A stretch of DNA of 64,000 nt from Winogradskyella echinorum (GTDB lineage Bacteria; Bacteroidota; Bacteroidia; Flavobacteriales; Flavobacteriaceae), in contig NZ_JACOQD010000001.1 in assembly GCF_014297365.1 (NCBI RefSeq), positions 806,001-870,000 of the forward strand, in the 5' to 3' direction. Every line of letters starts with the position of its first letter. Position 1 is the stretch's first letter. Positions 29,434 to 37,894 of the stretch are shown here, piece by piece. The notes under the pieces are model-generated. The model was not told where the DNA came from. It worked only from the letters and a program-made list of their open reading frames with translations, and did not search any database. Position numbers and translations under genes: made by a program.

Positions 29434-29817
29434 ATGGCAAAGGATACTTCAAATAGATATTCGGATAAAGAATTAGAAGAGTTTAGAGTTTTAATTCAAG
29501 AAAAAATTGATAAAGCAGAGCACGATTTAGAATTAATTAAAAGTGCCTACATGAACGATCATAATAACGGTACTGAAGACACATCACCAACGTTTAAGGC
29601 GTTTGATGAAGGTAGTGCAGTAATGAGTAAAGAATCTAATTCTGCATTAGCTATTCGTCAAGAAAAGTTTATTAGAGATTTAAAAAATGCTTTAATTAGA
29701 ATTGAAAATAAAACTTATGGTGTTTGTCGTGTTACAGGAAAATTAATAAATCCTGAGCGTCTAAAATTAGTACCTCATGCTACGTTGAGTATTGAAGCTA
29801 AAAATATGCAGAAGTAA
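29434..29817 (+). CDS. TraR/DksA family protein with reduced zinc site
   Basis: The 127-residue protein has the DksA layout: an N-terminal coiled coil (about residues 10-85) and a C-terminal zinc-finger-like region. Only one cysteine remains in that region, in YGVCRVTGKLINPERL, so the usual four-Cys zinc site is lost; this form is common in Bacteroidota. DksA-type proteins bind RNA polymerase through the secondary channel and alter promoter choice. It starts 5 bases after ileS, probably co-transcribed, and is followed by a strong terminator at 29901-29938. Confidence 0.88.
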   Translation: MAKDTSNRYSDKELEEFRVLIQEKIDKAEHDLELIKSAYMNDHNNGTEDTSPTFKAFDEGSAVMSKESNSALAIRQEKFIRDLKNALIRIENKTYGVCRVTGKLINPERLKLVPHATLSIEAKNMQK

Positions 29818-29828
29818 CAAATTCCTTT

Positions 29829-29852
29829 TTGGTCACTGAGCATAGTCGAAGT
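29829..29852. repeat. Short intergenic repeat of the GGTCACTGAG...TCGAAGTG type
   Basis: GGTCACTGAGCATAGTCGAA followed by GTG resembles a repeat widespread in flavobacterial intergenic DNA. Only one copy was seen in this window. It lies between the DksA-like gene and its terminator. Confidence 0.5.
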
Positions 29853-29867
29853 GAAAACAGGAATCTT

Positions 29868-30545
29868 ATGATACAAAAATTAAAATTTTTTCAAATTTAC
29901 AGACCCTTTAGGTTTATAAAACCTGAAGGGTCTTTTTTGTTATTAATGATACTACTCAACTGTAGCGCTTTAAATTCTCAAAATAAGCTTCAAAAACAAT
30001 TATCTGCAGAACATATTGAAACCATTACCATCAACGGAGATCAAATTTTCAATATATCAGTTATGACAACTAAAACAGATGTAATTTCAATTTCGTCAAT
30101 ACTAGATGGTGAGTATCAAAATAACTATCAAATAGTTACGAAGCAAGAGAGTAACGAGCTTACTTTAGGTTTAGCGTTTGTTTCTTTTGACGATATTCCT
30201 GATGATAAACGGAACGCACATAAAGTTATAGCTGCTACTTTATATCTTGAAATTCCTGAAGATTTAATACTTAATATAAAAAGTGATGTTGGTTCTGTAG
30301 ATTTAAAGGGGTATTACAATACGCTTACCATAGAATTGTTACAGGGCTACTGTACAATAAAAGGAAATACAAATCTTGCAACCGTAAATACCTTTGATGG
30401 TAATATTAGCGTTGTAACTAAGAATGCTAAAGTTAATGCAAACTCTAACCATGGTAAGGTTAGCATAACGAAGTTTAAAGCATCAGATTCCATCTGGAAT
30501 TTGAAAACCATTAATGGAGATATTACGGTTGTTAAACAGGAATAA
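29868..30545 (+). CDS. Secreted or surface beta-strand protein (DUF4097-like), start uncertain
   Basis: The C-terminal 180 residues are rich in short beta-strands with repeats such as LKGYYNTLTIELLQGYCTIK and LKTINGDITVVKQE, resembling DUF4097-type adhesin-like beta-helix proteins. A hydrophobic stretch FLLLMILLNCSALNSQ is the likely signal peptide. The ATG at 29868 gives a basic leader, but this leader is encoded by the terminator hairpin at 29901-29938. An alternative ATG at 29946 (199 residues) lies just after the hairpin. Which is used is uncertain. The gene ends 50 bases before lspA and its own promoter was not found. Confidence 0.7.
   Translation: MIQKLKFFQIYRPFRFIKPEGSFLLLMILLNCSALNSQNKLQKQLSAEHIETITINGDQIFNISVMTTKTDVISISSILDGEYQNNYQIVTKQESNELTLGLAFVSFDDIPDDKRNAHKVIAATLYLEIPEDLILNIKSDVGSVDLKGYYNTLTIELLQGYCTIKGNTNLATVNTFDGNISVVTKNAKVNANSNHGKVSITKFKASDSIWNLKTINGDITVVKQE
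29901..29938 (+). terminator. Intrinsic terminator of the ileS-DksA transcript
   Basis: AGACCCTT plus AGGTTT pairs with AAACCT plus AAGGGTCT around a short loop, with one mismatched base on each side, and is followed by six T residues. It is 84 bases after the DksA stop. Part of it is read as codons if the next gene starts at 29868. Confidence 0.85.
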
Positions 30546-30558
30546 TCTGTTACTTTTG
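30529..30558 (+). promoter_or_regulatory. Strong promoter candidate for lspA
   Basis: TTG at 30529-30531 and TACTTTTG at 30551-30558 are exactly 19 bases apart, a full match to the Bacteroidota TTG-N19-TAnnTTTG pattern. It overlaps the end of the preceding gene and predicts a leader of about 45 bases before the lspA ATG at 30608. Confidence 0.7.
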
Positions 30559-30607
30559 CCATACTTAGTTTAATATTAAAAAGATTTCCACTTTCGTGGG
30601 AAATATT

Positions 30608-31273
30608 ATGTCTTTAAAAAAAGCTTCTCTTATAATTATTATCATTTTGCTGATAGACCAAATCAGCAAAATTTATATTAAAACAAATTTTCAACTCAAT
30701 GAAGATATTGGTGTATTCTCTTGGTTTGAAATAGTTTTTGTAGAAAATGATGGTATGGCTTGGGGCACCAAGTTGAGTGATTTTTTTACGTTTATTTCAG
30801 ATAAATCAGCTAAACTTATTTTAACCTTATTTAGAATTGTTGCTGTAACTGGTATTGCGTTTTGGTTAGTAGATGTAACTAAGAAGCAGAAGTCTAAAAC
30901 GTTAATTTTTGCAATCGCTATTATTTTTGCTGGTGCATTAGGTAATATTATAGATTCTGTGTTTTACGGTGTTTTATTTAATGATAGTCATTTACAAGTA
31001 GCAACATTTTTACCAGAAGAAGGTGGCTATGCTGGTGTTTTTCATGGAAAAGTAGTAGACATGCTACATTTCCCCATTTGGAATGGCACTTTACCAGAGT
31101 GGCTGCCTTTGTTTGGTGGCAAATATTTCTCGTTTTTCGATCCTGTTTTTAATGTAGCTGATATTGCTATTAGTACTGGTATTGGAATATTGATTGTTTT
31201 TAATAAAAAGGCGTTTAAGGAATTCCCTAAAACTGAAACACCTCTTCCGGAGTCACACAATAATCCAATCTAA
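30608..31273 (+). CDS. lspA: Signal peptidase II
   Basis: The 221-residue inner-membrane aspartic protease cuts signal peptides of prolipoproteins before the lipidated cysteine. Conserved features are IDQISKIYIK near the N-terminus, the first catalytic region ALGNIIDSVFYG with VVDMLHFPI, and the second FNVADIAIST near residue 185. It is longer than the 160-170 residues of proteobacterial LspA because of an insertion between GNIID and VVDM, usual for Bacteroidota. I start at 30608 (MSLKKAS). The last 47 bases overlap the convergent cyclo-ligase gene. Many lipoproteins in this window need it. Confidence 0.95.
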   Translation: MSLKKASLIIIIILLIDQISKIYIKTNFQLNEDIGVFSWFEIVFVENDGMAWGTKLSDFFTFISDKSAKLILTLFRIVAVTGIAFWLVDVTKKQKSKTLIFAIAIIFAGALGNIIDSVFYGVLFNDSHLQVATFLPEEGGYAGVFHGKVVDMLHFPIWNGTLPEWLPLFGGKYFSFFDPVFNVADIAISTGIGILIVFNKKAFKEFPKTETPLPESHNNPI

Positions 31274-31790
31274 TATCATCTTCTGTAGCTTCAAAAGTTT
31301 CATTTTCAGGTTCAAAAAACGATAATCCAATCTTAATCGTTTCTAGTTTGCAATTCGCTAAAAACCGATCGTAGAATCCTTTACCGTAACCCACTCTATT
31401 TCCTACTTTATCAAAAGCCAAAAGCGGAATAAAAACCACTTCTAATTGTGAGGTTTGTATTTCTATACCATCAACAGGTTCAGGAATATTATAGTCGTTT
31501 TTTTTAATTCTTGTATTATCTGTTAGTAGATAATGTGTCATGGAGTAATCTTCAAAATTACTTTTTGAAATGATGATATTTTTATCTTTTCCGGATAGAA
31601 TATTTAAAATGTAATCGGTATTGATTTCCTTTTGCTCTTCAATAGTTAAGAAGATATGATAAAAGGATTTATCCCAAACATCTAACTTCAATAATTGATT
31701 AGCAATAGCGAAACTATCATTTTCAATTTGCTCTTCTGACAAAGCATTGCGAAGCGATTTGTATTTTTTTCTGAGTTCAGATTTTTTCAC
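31227..31790 (-). CDS. 5-formyltetrahydrofolate cyclo-ligase
   Basis: The 187-residue enzyme converts 5-formyl-THF to 5,10-methenyl-THF with ATP. The family hallmarks are the N-terminal MKKSELRKKYKSLRNAL and the C-terminal ATP-binding GNRVGYGKGFYDRFL near residue 132. The start overlaps the stop of the aspartoacylase-like gene by 4 bases (ATGA), which shows co-transcription and possibly coupled translation. Its 3' end overlaps lspA on the other strand by 47 bases. Confidence 0.94.
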   Translation of the reverse strand: MKKSELRKKYKSLRNALSEEQIENDSFAIANQLLKLDVWDKSFYHIFLTIEEQKEINTDYILNILSGKDKNIIISKSNFEDYSMTHYLLTDNTRIKKNDYNIPEPVDGIEIQTSQLEVVFIPLLAFDKVGNRVGYGKGFYDRFLANCKLETIKIGLSFFEPENETFEATEDDIRLDYCVTPEEVFQF

Positions 31791-32755
31791 GATTCAAGCT
31801 TTGTAGAAATATGAAAAATCGCATCACCTTGGTAAATAATAGGTGATTCATTTACATTAAAAATATAACCATCATTTGGTGCTTTTACAAAATGATTAAA
31901 GCTCCCATAAGGATCTGTGATATGACCTAAAACATCCCCTTTTTTAACCTGAGTAGTTACCGCAACATCAGCTTTAAACATACCAGAATGATTGGCGCGA
32001 ATCCACTTACTATCACTAATTTTAACGCAATTTTTTTTCGGCTTAGAAACCTTAAACTTGCGACCAAGCATTTCTAAATGGTGTAATACTCGTTTTGTTC
32101 CATTAACACCAGTATTGGTAATTGTACTATCTATATTAAAGGATTTTCCGCCTTCAAACAAAAGCATAGGAATACCAAGTTTGTAGCATGAATTTCTGAA
32201 AGACTTATTTAGGTTTTTAGAATAATAAATAAATGGTGCGCCAAAGACTTGTGCTAATTCATCTAGAACAATTTCATTTTTTACAATACGTACCTGTGCT
32301 GCATTAAAACGATCTGCTCCACCTGTGTGAAAATCTAAAATTAAATCGGCATGAGGTACAATCTCTGTCATCAGTTTATGAGCCACTCTACTTGCCAAAG
32401 AACCACCTTTTCCTCCGGGAAAAACACGATTTAAATCGCGACCATCTGGAAATTCTCTATCCATGTGTATAAAACCAAATACATTAATTACCGGAATACA
32501 TATAATTGTTCCTTTTTTAGGTTTATTAATGCCTTTAGCTATGATCTGGCGCACTATTTCTACACCATTGACTTCGTCTCCATGAATACCTGCAGTAATT
32601 AAAACTGTTGGTCCAGGTTTTTTAGAACGCTCTATAATTACAGGAACATCAATAGTATTTTGTGTGTGTAATTTAGCAACATTAAAACTTACTTTGGCAC
32701 TCTCACCTAATGCTATCCTTTCACCTAGTATATGTAATACTTCTTTTTCACTCAT
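31787..32755 (-). CDS. Succinylglutamate desuccinylase/aspartoacylase family hydrolase
   Basis: The 322-residue protein belongs to the M14-like AstE/ASPA family of zinc amidohydrolases. Zinc ligands are visible as His and Glu in GIHGDEVNGVEIV near residue 58 and His in LILDFHTGGADRF near residue 142. The C-terminal part forms a small beta domain. Such genes often lie next to rimK-like ATP-grasp ligases, as here, so the enzyme may act on an N-acyl or glutamyl conjugate related to RimK; that is inference. It overlaps the cyclo-ligase by 4 bases. Confidence 0.9.
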   Translation of the reverse strand: MSEKEVLHILGERIALGESAKVSFNVAKLHTQNTIDVPVIIERSKKPGPTVLITAGIHGDEVNGVEIVRQIIAKGINKPKKGTIICIPVINVFGFIHMDREFPDGRDLNRVFPGGKGGSLASRVAHKLMTEIVPHADLILDFHTGGADRFNAAQVRIVKNEIVLDELAQVFGAPFIYYSKNLNKSFRNSCYKLGIPMLLFEGGKSFNIDSTITNTGVNGTKRVLHHLEMLGRKFKVSKPKKNCVKISDSKWIRANHSGMFKADVAVTTQVKKGDVLGHITDPYGSFNHFVKAPNDGYIFNVNESPIIYQGDAIFHISTKLES

Positions 32756-32763
32756 ATAAATAA

Positions 32764-32808
32764 GCCCATCCTAACCTTCCCAGAAGGAAGGGACTCTCAC
32801 TGTTGGGC
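32764..32808. repeat. Hairpin repeat between rimK and the aspartoacylase-like gene
   Basis: GCCCA / TGGGC (32764-32768 and 32804-32808) encloses a second stem CCTTCC / GGAAGG (32775-32780 and 32786-32791). It resembles the mobile-looking palindromic intergenic repeats of flavobacteria. There is no clear U-tract, so it is not an obvious terminator. Confidence 0.5.
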
Positions 32809-32816
32809 AAAAGAGT

Positions 32817-33692
32817 CTATTTTCTATTTCTTTCTATATAAGTAATTATCGCTCTTGCTATATTCTTTTGCGTTGCACCTTCAATACCTTCTAATCCTGG
32901 AGTAGAATTCACTTCCATAATTAAAGGCCCTCTAGCAGATTGTAACATATCTACTCCACAAACAGGCAGTTTTAATGCTCTCGCTGCTTTAATGGCTAAT
33001 TTTAATTCGTCTTCAGAAAGTCTAATTAAATTTGCAGTTCCGCCTCTATGTAAATTAGAACGAAATTCACCTTCGCGTCCTTGGCGTTTCATTGCTCCTA
33101 CTACTTGTCCATCTACAATAAGTGCTCTTAGGTCTGCTCCTTTTGCTTCCTTAATATATTCTTGCACTAAGGCTCTAGCTTGTAAACCGCTAAATGCTTC
33201 AAGAACTGATTCAGCAGCATTTTTAGATTCCGCTAAAACAACACCTAAACCTTGAGTCCCTTCTAGTAATTTTATAATAACAGGTGGTCCACCAACATGC
33301 TCTAAGACCTCTACAACGTCACGAGAATAATTAGTAAAAACGGTTTTAGGCATTCCTATTCCGGCTTTAGATAAACGCTGAAAACTCCTTAATTTATCTC
33401 TACTTCTTAGAATAGCATCAGAGGTTACAGTGGTGAAAATATTCATCATTTCAAACTGCCTTACAACTGCACAACCAAAAAATGTAACCGAAGCTCCAAT
33501 TCTTGGTATAATTGCATCCACATAATCTAAATAACGATCTTTGTAATAAATTGTAGGCTTTTCCTTTTCAATAATGATGTCACATTTTAAAGGATCAATT
33601 ACTTCAACTTCATGCCCTCTATTTTCACCTTCTTCAATAAGGCGTCTAGTAGAATATAGGTTTTCGTTTCTAGAGAGGATAACAATGTTCAT
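32817..33692 (-). CDS. rimK: RimK-type ATP-grasp glutamate ligase
   Basis: The 291-residue protein is a full-length RimK homologue. In E. coli, RimK adds glutamate residues to the C-terminus of ribosomal protein S6. It has the N-terminal [18 protein letters not shown], the ATP-grasp loop [15 protein letters not shown] near residue 140, [16 protein letters not shown] strand [11 protein letters not shown] near 190 and the metal-binding [13 protein letters not shown] near 268. The neighbouring aspartoacylase-like gene is a frequent partner. Whether S6 is the target in this organism is not shown by the sequence. Confidence 0.92.
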   Translation of the reverse strand: MNIVILSRNENLYSTRRLIEEGENRGHEVEVIDPLKCDIIIEKEKPTIYYKDRYLDYVDAIIPRIGASVTFFGCAVVRQFEMMNIFTTVTSDAILRSRDKLRSFQRLSKAGIGMPKTVFTNYSRDVVEVLEHVGGPPVIIKLLEGTQGLGVVLAESKNAAESVLEAFSGLQARALVQEYIKEAKGADLRALIVDGQVVGAMKRQGREGEFRSNLHRGGTANLIRLSEDELKLAIKAARALKLPVCGVDMLQSARGPLIMEVNSTPGLEGIEGATQKNIARAIITYIERNRK

Positions 33693-33764
33693 AATAATAC
33701 TTAAAGTGCTAAAGTTAATAAGTATTTAGAGTTAGTCAAACTTTAAACACTTATAACTTTTATT

Positions 33765-33772
33765 TACCTTTG
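33765..33772 (+). promoter_or_regulatory. TAnnTTTG box immediately before uvrC
   Basis: TACCTTTG ends 5 bases before the uvrC ATG at 33778. If this is the -7 box, the transcript would start at or next to the ATG and be leaderless. No upstream TTG at good spacing was seen. Confidence 0.4.
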
Positions 33773-33777
33773 AATAG

Positions 33778-35577
33778 ATGCCAGAAACAACCTTAGACAT
33801 ACAAATTAAAACCTTACCTCATCAACCTGGTGTGTATCAATATTTTGATGCTGATGAAAAGTTAATTTATGTTGGTAAAGCCAAGGATATTAAGAAACGT
33901 GTAAGCAGTTATTTTACTAAACATCATAATTACGGAAAAACTAGAGTTTTAGTAAAAAATATTGTTTCTGTAAAACACATCGTTGTAGAAACTGAAAATG
34001 ATGCTTTACTACTAGAAAATAACCTTATTAAAAAATATCAACCTAAGTACAATGTAATGCTTAAGGATGATAAGTCTTACCCTTGGATTTGCATTAAAAA
34101 AGAACGTTTTCCTAGAGTTTTTTCTACACGTAGAGTTTTTAAAGATGGGTCAGAATATTTTGGACCATACACAAGCATGAAAACTGTAAAAACACTTTTG
34201 GGCTTAATAAAAGGATTGTACCAATTACGAACGTGCAATTACGATTTATCTGAAGCAAAAATTGAAGCCGGAAAATATAAAGTCTGCTTAGAATACCATT
34301 TAGGAAACTGTAAAGGTCCTTGTGAAGGCTATGAAACTGAAGATGAATATCACGCCAATATTACTGCTATAAGAGAAATTTTAAAAGGAAACTTTAAAGA
34401 TTCACTTCAACAATTTAGGGTACAAATGAAGCAGTTTGCAGAAAACATGCAGTTTGAAGATGCTCAGAAAATAAAAGAAAAATTAGAAGTTTTAGAAAAT
34501 TACCAAGCCAAGTCAACCATTGTTAATCCAAAGATTAGTAATGTGGATGTGTTTTCTATTATTAGCGACGAAACCTATGCCTACGTTAACTTTTTACAAC
34601 TAAGTTATGGCTCAATTATTAGGTCGCACACGCTTGAAATAAAAAAGAAACTTCAAGAAACCGATAAAGATTTATTAGAATTAGCAATTACCGAAATAAG
34701 GCAACGTTTTAATTCTAACTCAAAAGAAATTTATGTGCCATTTGCCGTTAACCTAGGAGATGAACTTAAAATAACAATCCCTAAACTTGGTGATAAGAAA
34801 AGTATCTTAGATTTATCTAGACGTAATGCTATGTATTACCGAATGGATAAACTAAAACAAATAAAGATTGTAGATCCAGATCGTCATGCAAATCGTATTA
34901 TGGCACAGATGAAGGCCGATTTATGTTTAACTGAAGAACCAAGACATATAGAATGTTTCGATAATTCTAACATACAAGGTACAAATCCGGTAGCGGCTTG
35001 TGTAGTTTTTAAAAATGGTAAGCCAAGTAAAAAAGATTATCGTCATTTTAATATTAAAACAGTTGAAGGTCCAGATGATTTTGCTTCTATGGAAGAAGTG
35101 GTTTACAGACGTTACAAACGTTTACTTGAGGAAGAACAACCTTTGCCACAACTAATTATTATTGATGGCGGAAAAGGGCAATTATCTTCTGCTTTAAAAA
35201 GCTTAGATGCCTTAAATTTGAGAGGAGAGATTGCAATTATCGGAATTGCGAAACGTTTAGAAGAATTATTTTACCCAGATGATCCAATTCCACTATATTT
35301 AGACAAGAAAAGTGAAACATTAAAAATTATTCAACAATTACGTAATGAAGCGCATCGTTTTGGTATTGAGCACCATAGAAACAGACGAAGCAAAAGTGCA
35401 TTAACCACAGAGTTAGAAAACATATCTGGAGTTGGTGAGCAAACAATTGTAGATTTAATGAAACAATTTAAAACTGTAAAACGAATCGCTAATGCTAAGT
35501 TAGACGAATTAGAAGCAGTAGTTGGTGTATCTCGAGCAAATAAGATTTATAATTATTATCATAAAGAACAACCCTAA
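33778..35577 (+). CDS. uvrC: UvrABC excinuclease subunit C
   Basis: The 599-residue nuclease makes both incisions in nucleotide excision repair. Domains in order are the GIY-YIG nuclease (about residues 12-95, PGVYQYFDADEKLIYVGKAK), the UVR segment for UvrB contact (about 200-238, QFEDAQKIKEKLEVLENY), the RNase H-like domain (about 370-540, with ECFDNSNIQGTNPVA and IDGGKGQL) and C-terminal helix-hairpin-helix motifs (ISGVGEQTIVDLM). It is complete. It is divergent from rimK, and the patatin gene follows after 22 bases. Confidence 0.97.
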   Translation: MPETTLDIQIKTLPHQPGVYQYFDADEKLIYVGKAKDIKKRVSSYFTKHHNYGKTRVLVKNIVSVKHIVVETENDALLLENNLIKKYQPKYNVMLKDDKSYPWICIKKERFPRVFSTRRVFKDGSEYFGPYTSMKTVKTLLGLIKGLYQLRTCNYDLSEAKIEAGKYKVCLEYHLGNCKGPCEGYETEDEYHANITAIREILKGNFKDSLQQFRVQMKQFAENMQFEDAQKIKEKLEVLENYQAKSTIVNPKISNVDVFSIISDETYAYVNFLQLSYGSIIRSHTLEIKKKLQETDKDLLELAITEIRQRFNSNSKEIYVPFAVNLGDELKITIPKLGDKKSILDLSRRNAMYYRMDKLKQIKIVDPDRHANRIMAQMKADLCLTEEPRHIECFDNSNIQGTNPVAACVVFKNGKPSKKDYRHFNIKTVEGPDDFASMEEVVYRRYKRLLEEEQPLPQLIIIDGGKGQLSSALKSLDALNLRGEIAIIGIAKRLEELFYPDDPIPLYLDKKSETLKIIQQLRNEAHRFGIEHHRNRRSKSALTTELENISGVGEQTIVDLMKQFKTVKRIANAKLDELEAVVGVSRANKIYNYYHKEQP

Positions 35578-35599
35578 ATCAACCTACTAGGTTTTCAAA

Positions 35600-37837
35600 A
35601 TGAAAACAAAAAATCTAATACTAATTTTATTTATTATTTCGTTTTTTCCATTAAAAGCGCAAAACGACACTGTTAATTCCAAACCTAAAGTAGGATTAGT
35701 ATTAAGTGGTGGTGGTGCAAAAGGATTTGCGCATATTGGTGCCCTAAAAGTTATTGATAGCCTTGGTATTAAAATAGATTATGTCGCAGGTACAAGTATG
35801 GGAGCAATAATTGGTTCATTGTATGCTACTGGTTATTCTGGCAAACAGTTAGAAGCCATGTTTAATACTCAAGATTTTGATGAGTTGATTAACGACAATT
35901 TTCCAAGAGCATCAAAACCGTTTTACGAACGTGAAAACGCTGAAAAATACGCAGTTAGTCTGCCTTTCGATAATTTTAAAATCAATTTACCTTCTGCCCT
36001 ATCTCGTGGCCAAAATGTATATAATTTATTGTATCAATTAATGCTTCCCGTTAATGATATTAGAGATTTTGACAAACTACCTATTCCTTTTTTCTGCATT
36101 GCAACAGATATTGAAACTGGAGAATCTATAATAATGGATAAGGGAAAACTAGCTGAAGCTGTAACTGCGAGTGGAGCATTACCATCTTTATTTCAACCTG
36201 TAATTATTGATGATAAGATACTAATAGATGGAGGAGTTACAAATAATTTCCCTGTAGAAGAATTACGTGCCAAAGGAATGGATATAATTATAGGAATAGA
36301 CGTTCAAGATGATTTAAAGGATAAAGAATCTTTAATATCTGCTTTAGATATTTTATCGCAAATTAATAATTACCGCACTATCAACGCGATGAAGAATAAA
36401 ATACCTTTAACTGATATTTATATAAAACCAGATATTACAAATTTTTCGGTGATATCGTTTAATGAAGGTGGTGATATTATTGCTAATGGCGAAGCTGCAG
36501 CAAGAGCCAATATGCCTAAATTACTGAATATAAGAAATCAGCAAGTCTCAGCCTTTAAAAGACCATTAATTAAAACTTTAGACAGTATTAAAATAAACTC
36601 AATAAATATAAAAGGAAATGAAAGATATACAAGATCTTATCTATTGGGTAAATTAAAATTTAAAGAAGATGAAAATATAAGTTATTCAGACTTTAAAAAA
36701 GGTATAAATAGTTTAATAGCAACCAATAATTTTGACACTTTTAGATATTACATCGAGCCAAGTGCAGATAACAATGGTTATAATTTATTAGGAAAAATAA
36801 AAGAGTCCGAAACAACTACTTTTTTAAGACTTGGTGTACATTACGATGGTTTATATAAAAGTGCCGCACTGGCTAATCTAACAAAAAAACGCTTACTTTT
36901 TAATAATGACATTGCTTCCTTAGATTTAATTCTAGGTGACAACTCAAGATATAATTTTGATTACTTTATAGATAAAGGTTACTATATTAGTATTGGTGTA
37001 AAATCTATGTTTAATCAATTTCATAAAAACATAAATCCTTTACTAGCACTAGATGAAGATTCACCTCTTTTAACAGGATTAAACAAAATAGACATTCAAC
37101 TTGAAGATTTTACAAATCAATTTTACGTACAAACAATATTTAGAAAAGATTTTGCCTTACGTGTCGGTGCAGAATACAAACGACTTAAAATAACTTCAGA
37201 AACATTATTCGAGGAAGATCAAGATGACGAAGTTACCTTTGAAAACACAGGATATTTTAGTCTTTTTGGTAATCTAAAGTTCGATGATTATGATGATCCT
37301 TATTTTCCAAAAAAAGGATTTTACTTTAATGGAGATTTTCATTTATACTTAAATGCTTCAAACTTTAATCCCAATTTTGAAGAGTTTTCAATAGCAAAGG
37401 CAGATATTGGTTATGCCTTTAGTTTTAGTGATAACGTAGCTCTAAAAACTGAAACAAGTGGAGGGTTTAAAATTGGTGAAAGTTCTACCACTACTTTAGG
37501 TTTTGGGCTTGGAGGTTATGCCAATAATTATATAAATAATTTCTCTTCGTTTTACGGTTATGATTATTTAGCATTATCAGGTGATAGCTTCGTAAAAGCC
37601 ACATTCACATTAGACTATGAGATTTTTAAAAAGCATCATATGCTATTATCTGCGAATTTTGCAAATATAGATGACGGACTTTTTGAGACAGGTCAGTTTT
37701 TTTCCTCACCAAACTATAGTGGTTATGCTATTGGTTACTCCTTAGAAACTCTTATTGGACCATTAGAAGGAAAATATACCTACTCACCAGATACTGGTAA
37801 TGGCTACTGGTTTTTTAATCTTGGATTTTGGTTTTAA
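35600..37837 (+). CDS. Patatin-like phospholipase fused to an outer-membrane barrel
   Basis: The 745-residue protein has a signal peptide (residues 1-20, ending LKAQ) and a patatin lipase domain (about 30-225). The oxyanion loop SGGGAKGFAHIGAL, nucleophile Ser66 in GTSMGA and Asp210 in DGG are all present. One POTRA-like segment follows (about 335-400), then a BamA-type 16-strand barrel ending with an aromatic C-terminus (FFNLGFWF). This is the architecture of type Vd autotransporters such as PlpD, so a lipase passed to or through the outer membrane is likely. It follows uvrC by 22 bases. Confidence 0.93.
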   Translation: MKTKNLILILFIISFFPLKAQNDTVNSKPKVGLVLSGGGAKGFAHIGALKVIDSLGIKIDYVAGTSMGAIIGSLYATGYSGKQLEAMFNTQDFDELINDNFPRASKPFYERENAEKYAVSLPFDNFKINLPSALSRGQNVYNLLYQLMLPVNDIRDFDKLPIPFFCIATDIETGESIIMDKGKLAEAVTASGALPSLFQPVIIDDKILIDGGVTNNFPVEELRAKGMDIIIGIDVQDDLKDKESLISALDILSQINNYRTINAMKNKIPLTDIYIKPDITNFSVISFNEGGDIIANGEAAARANMPKLLNIRNQQVSAFKRPLIKTLDSIKINSINIKGNERYTRSYLLGKLKFKEDENISYSDFKKGINSLIATNNFDTFRYYIEPSADNNGYNLLGKIKESETTTFLRLGVHYDGLYKSAALANLTKKRLLFNNDIASLDLILGDNSRYNFDYFIDKGYYISIGVKSMFNQFHKNINPLLALDEDSPLLTGLNKIDIQLEDFTNQFYVQTIFRKDFALRVGAEYKRLKITSETLFEEDQDDEVTFENTGYFSLFGNLKFDDYDDPYFPKKGFYFNGDFHLYLNASNFNPNFEEFSIAKADIGYAFSFSDNVALKTETSGGFKIGESSTTTLGFGLGGYANNYINNFSSFYGYDYLALSGDSFVKATFTLDYEIFKKHHMLLSANFANIDDGLFETGQFFSSPNYSGYAIGYSLETLIGPLEGKYTYSPDTGNGYWFFNLGFWF

Positions 37838-37851
37838 CAAAACGATTGTTT

Positions 37852-37888
37852 TGAGATGCTGAACTTGCTTGTGCTGAACTGTTTCAGT
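37852..37888. repeat. REP-like repeat, GAGATGCTGAAC type
   Basis: GAGATGCTGAACTTGCTTGT followed by GCTGAACTGTTTCAGTA is a rearranged version of the CTGAAC-rich intergenic repeat also seen, diverged, at 8091-8121. It lies in the convergent gap between the patatin gene and the receptor gene and may add to termination. Confidence 0.55.
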
Positions 37889-37894
37889 ATTTAG

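Noticed and set aside
37852..37888. Terminator between the patatin and receptor genes
   Set aside because: The stem pairing is imperfect and there is no U-tract; it fits a REP-like repeat better.
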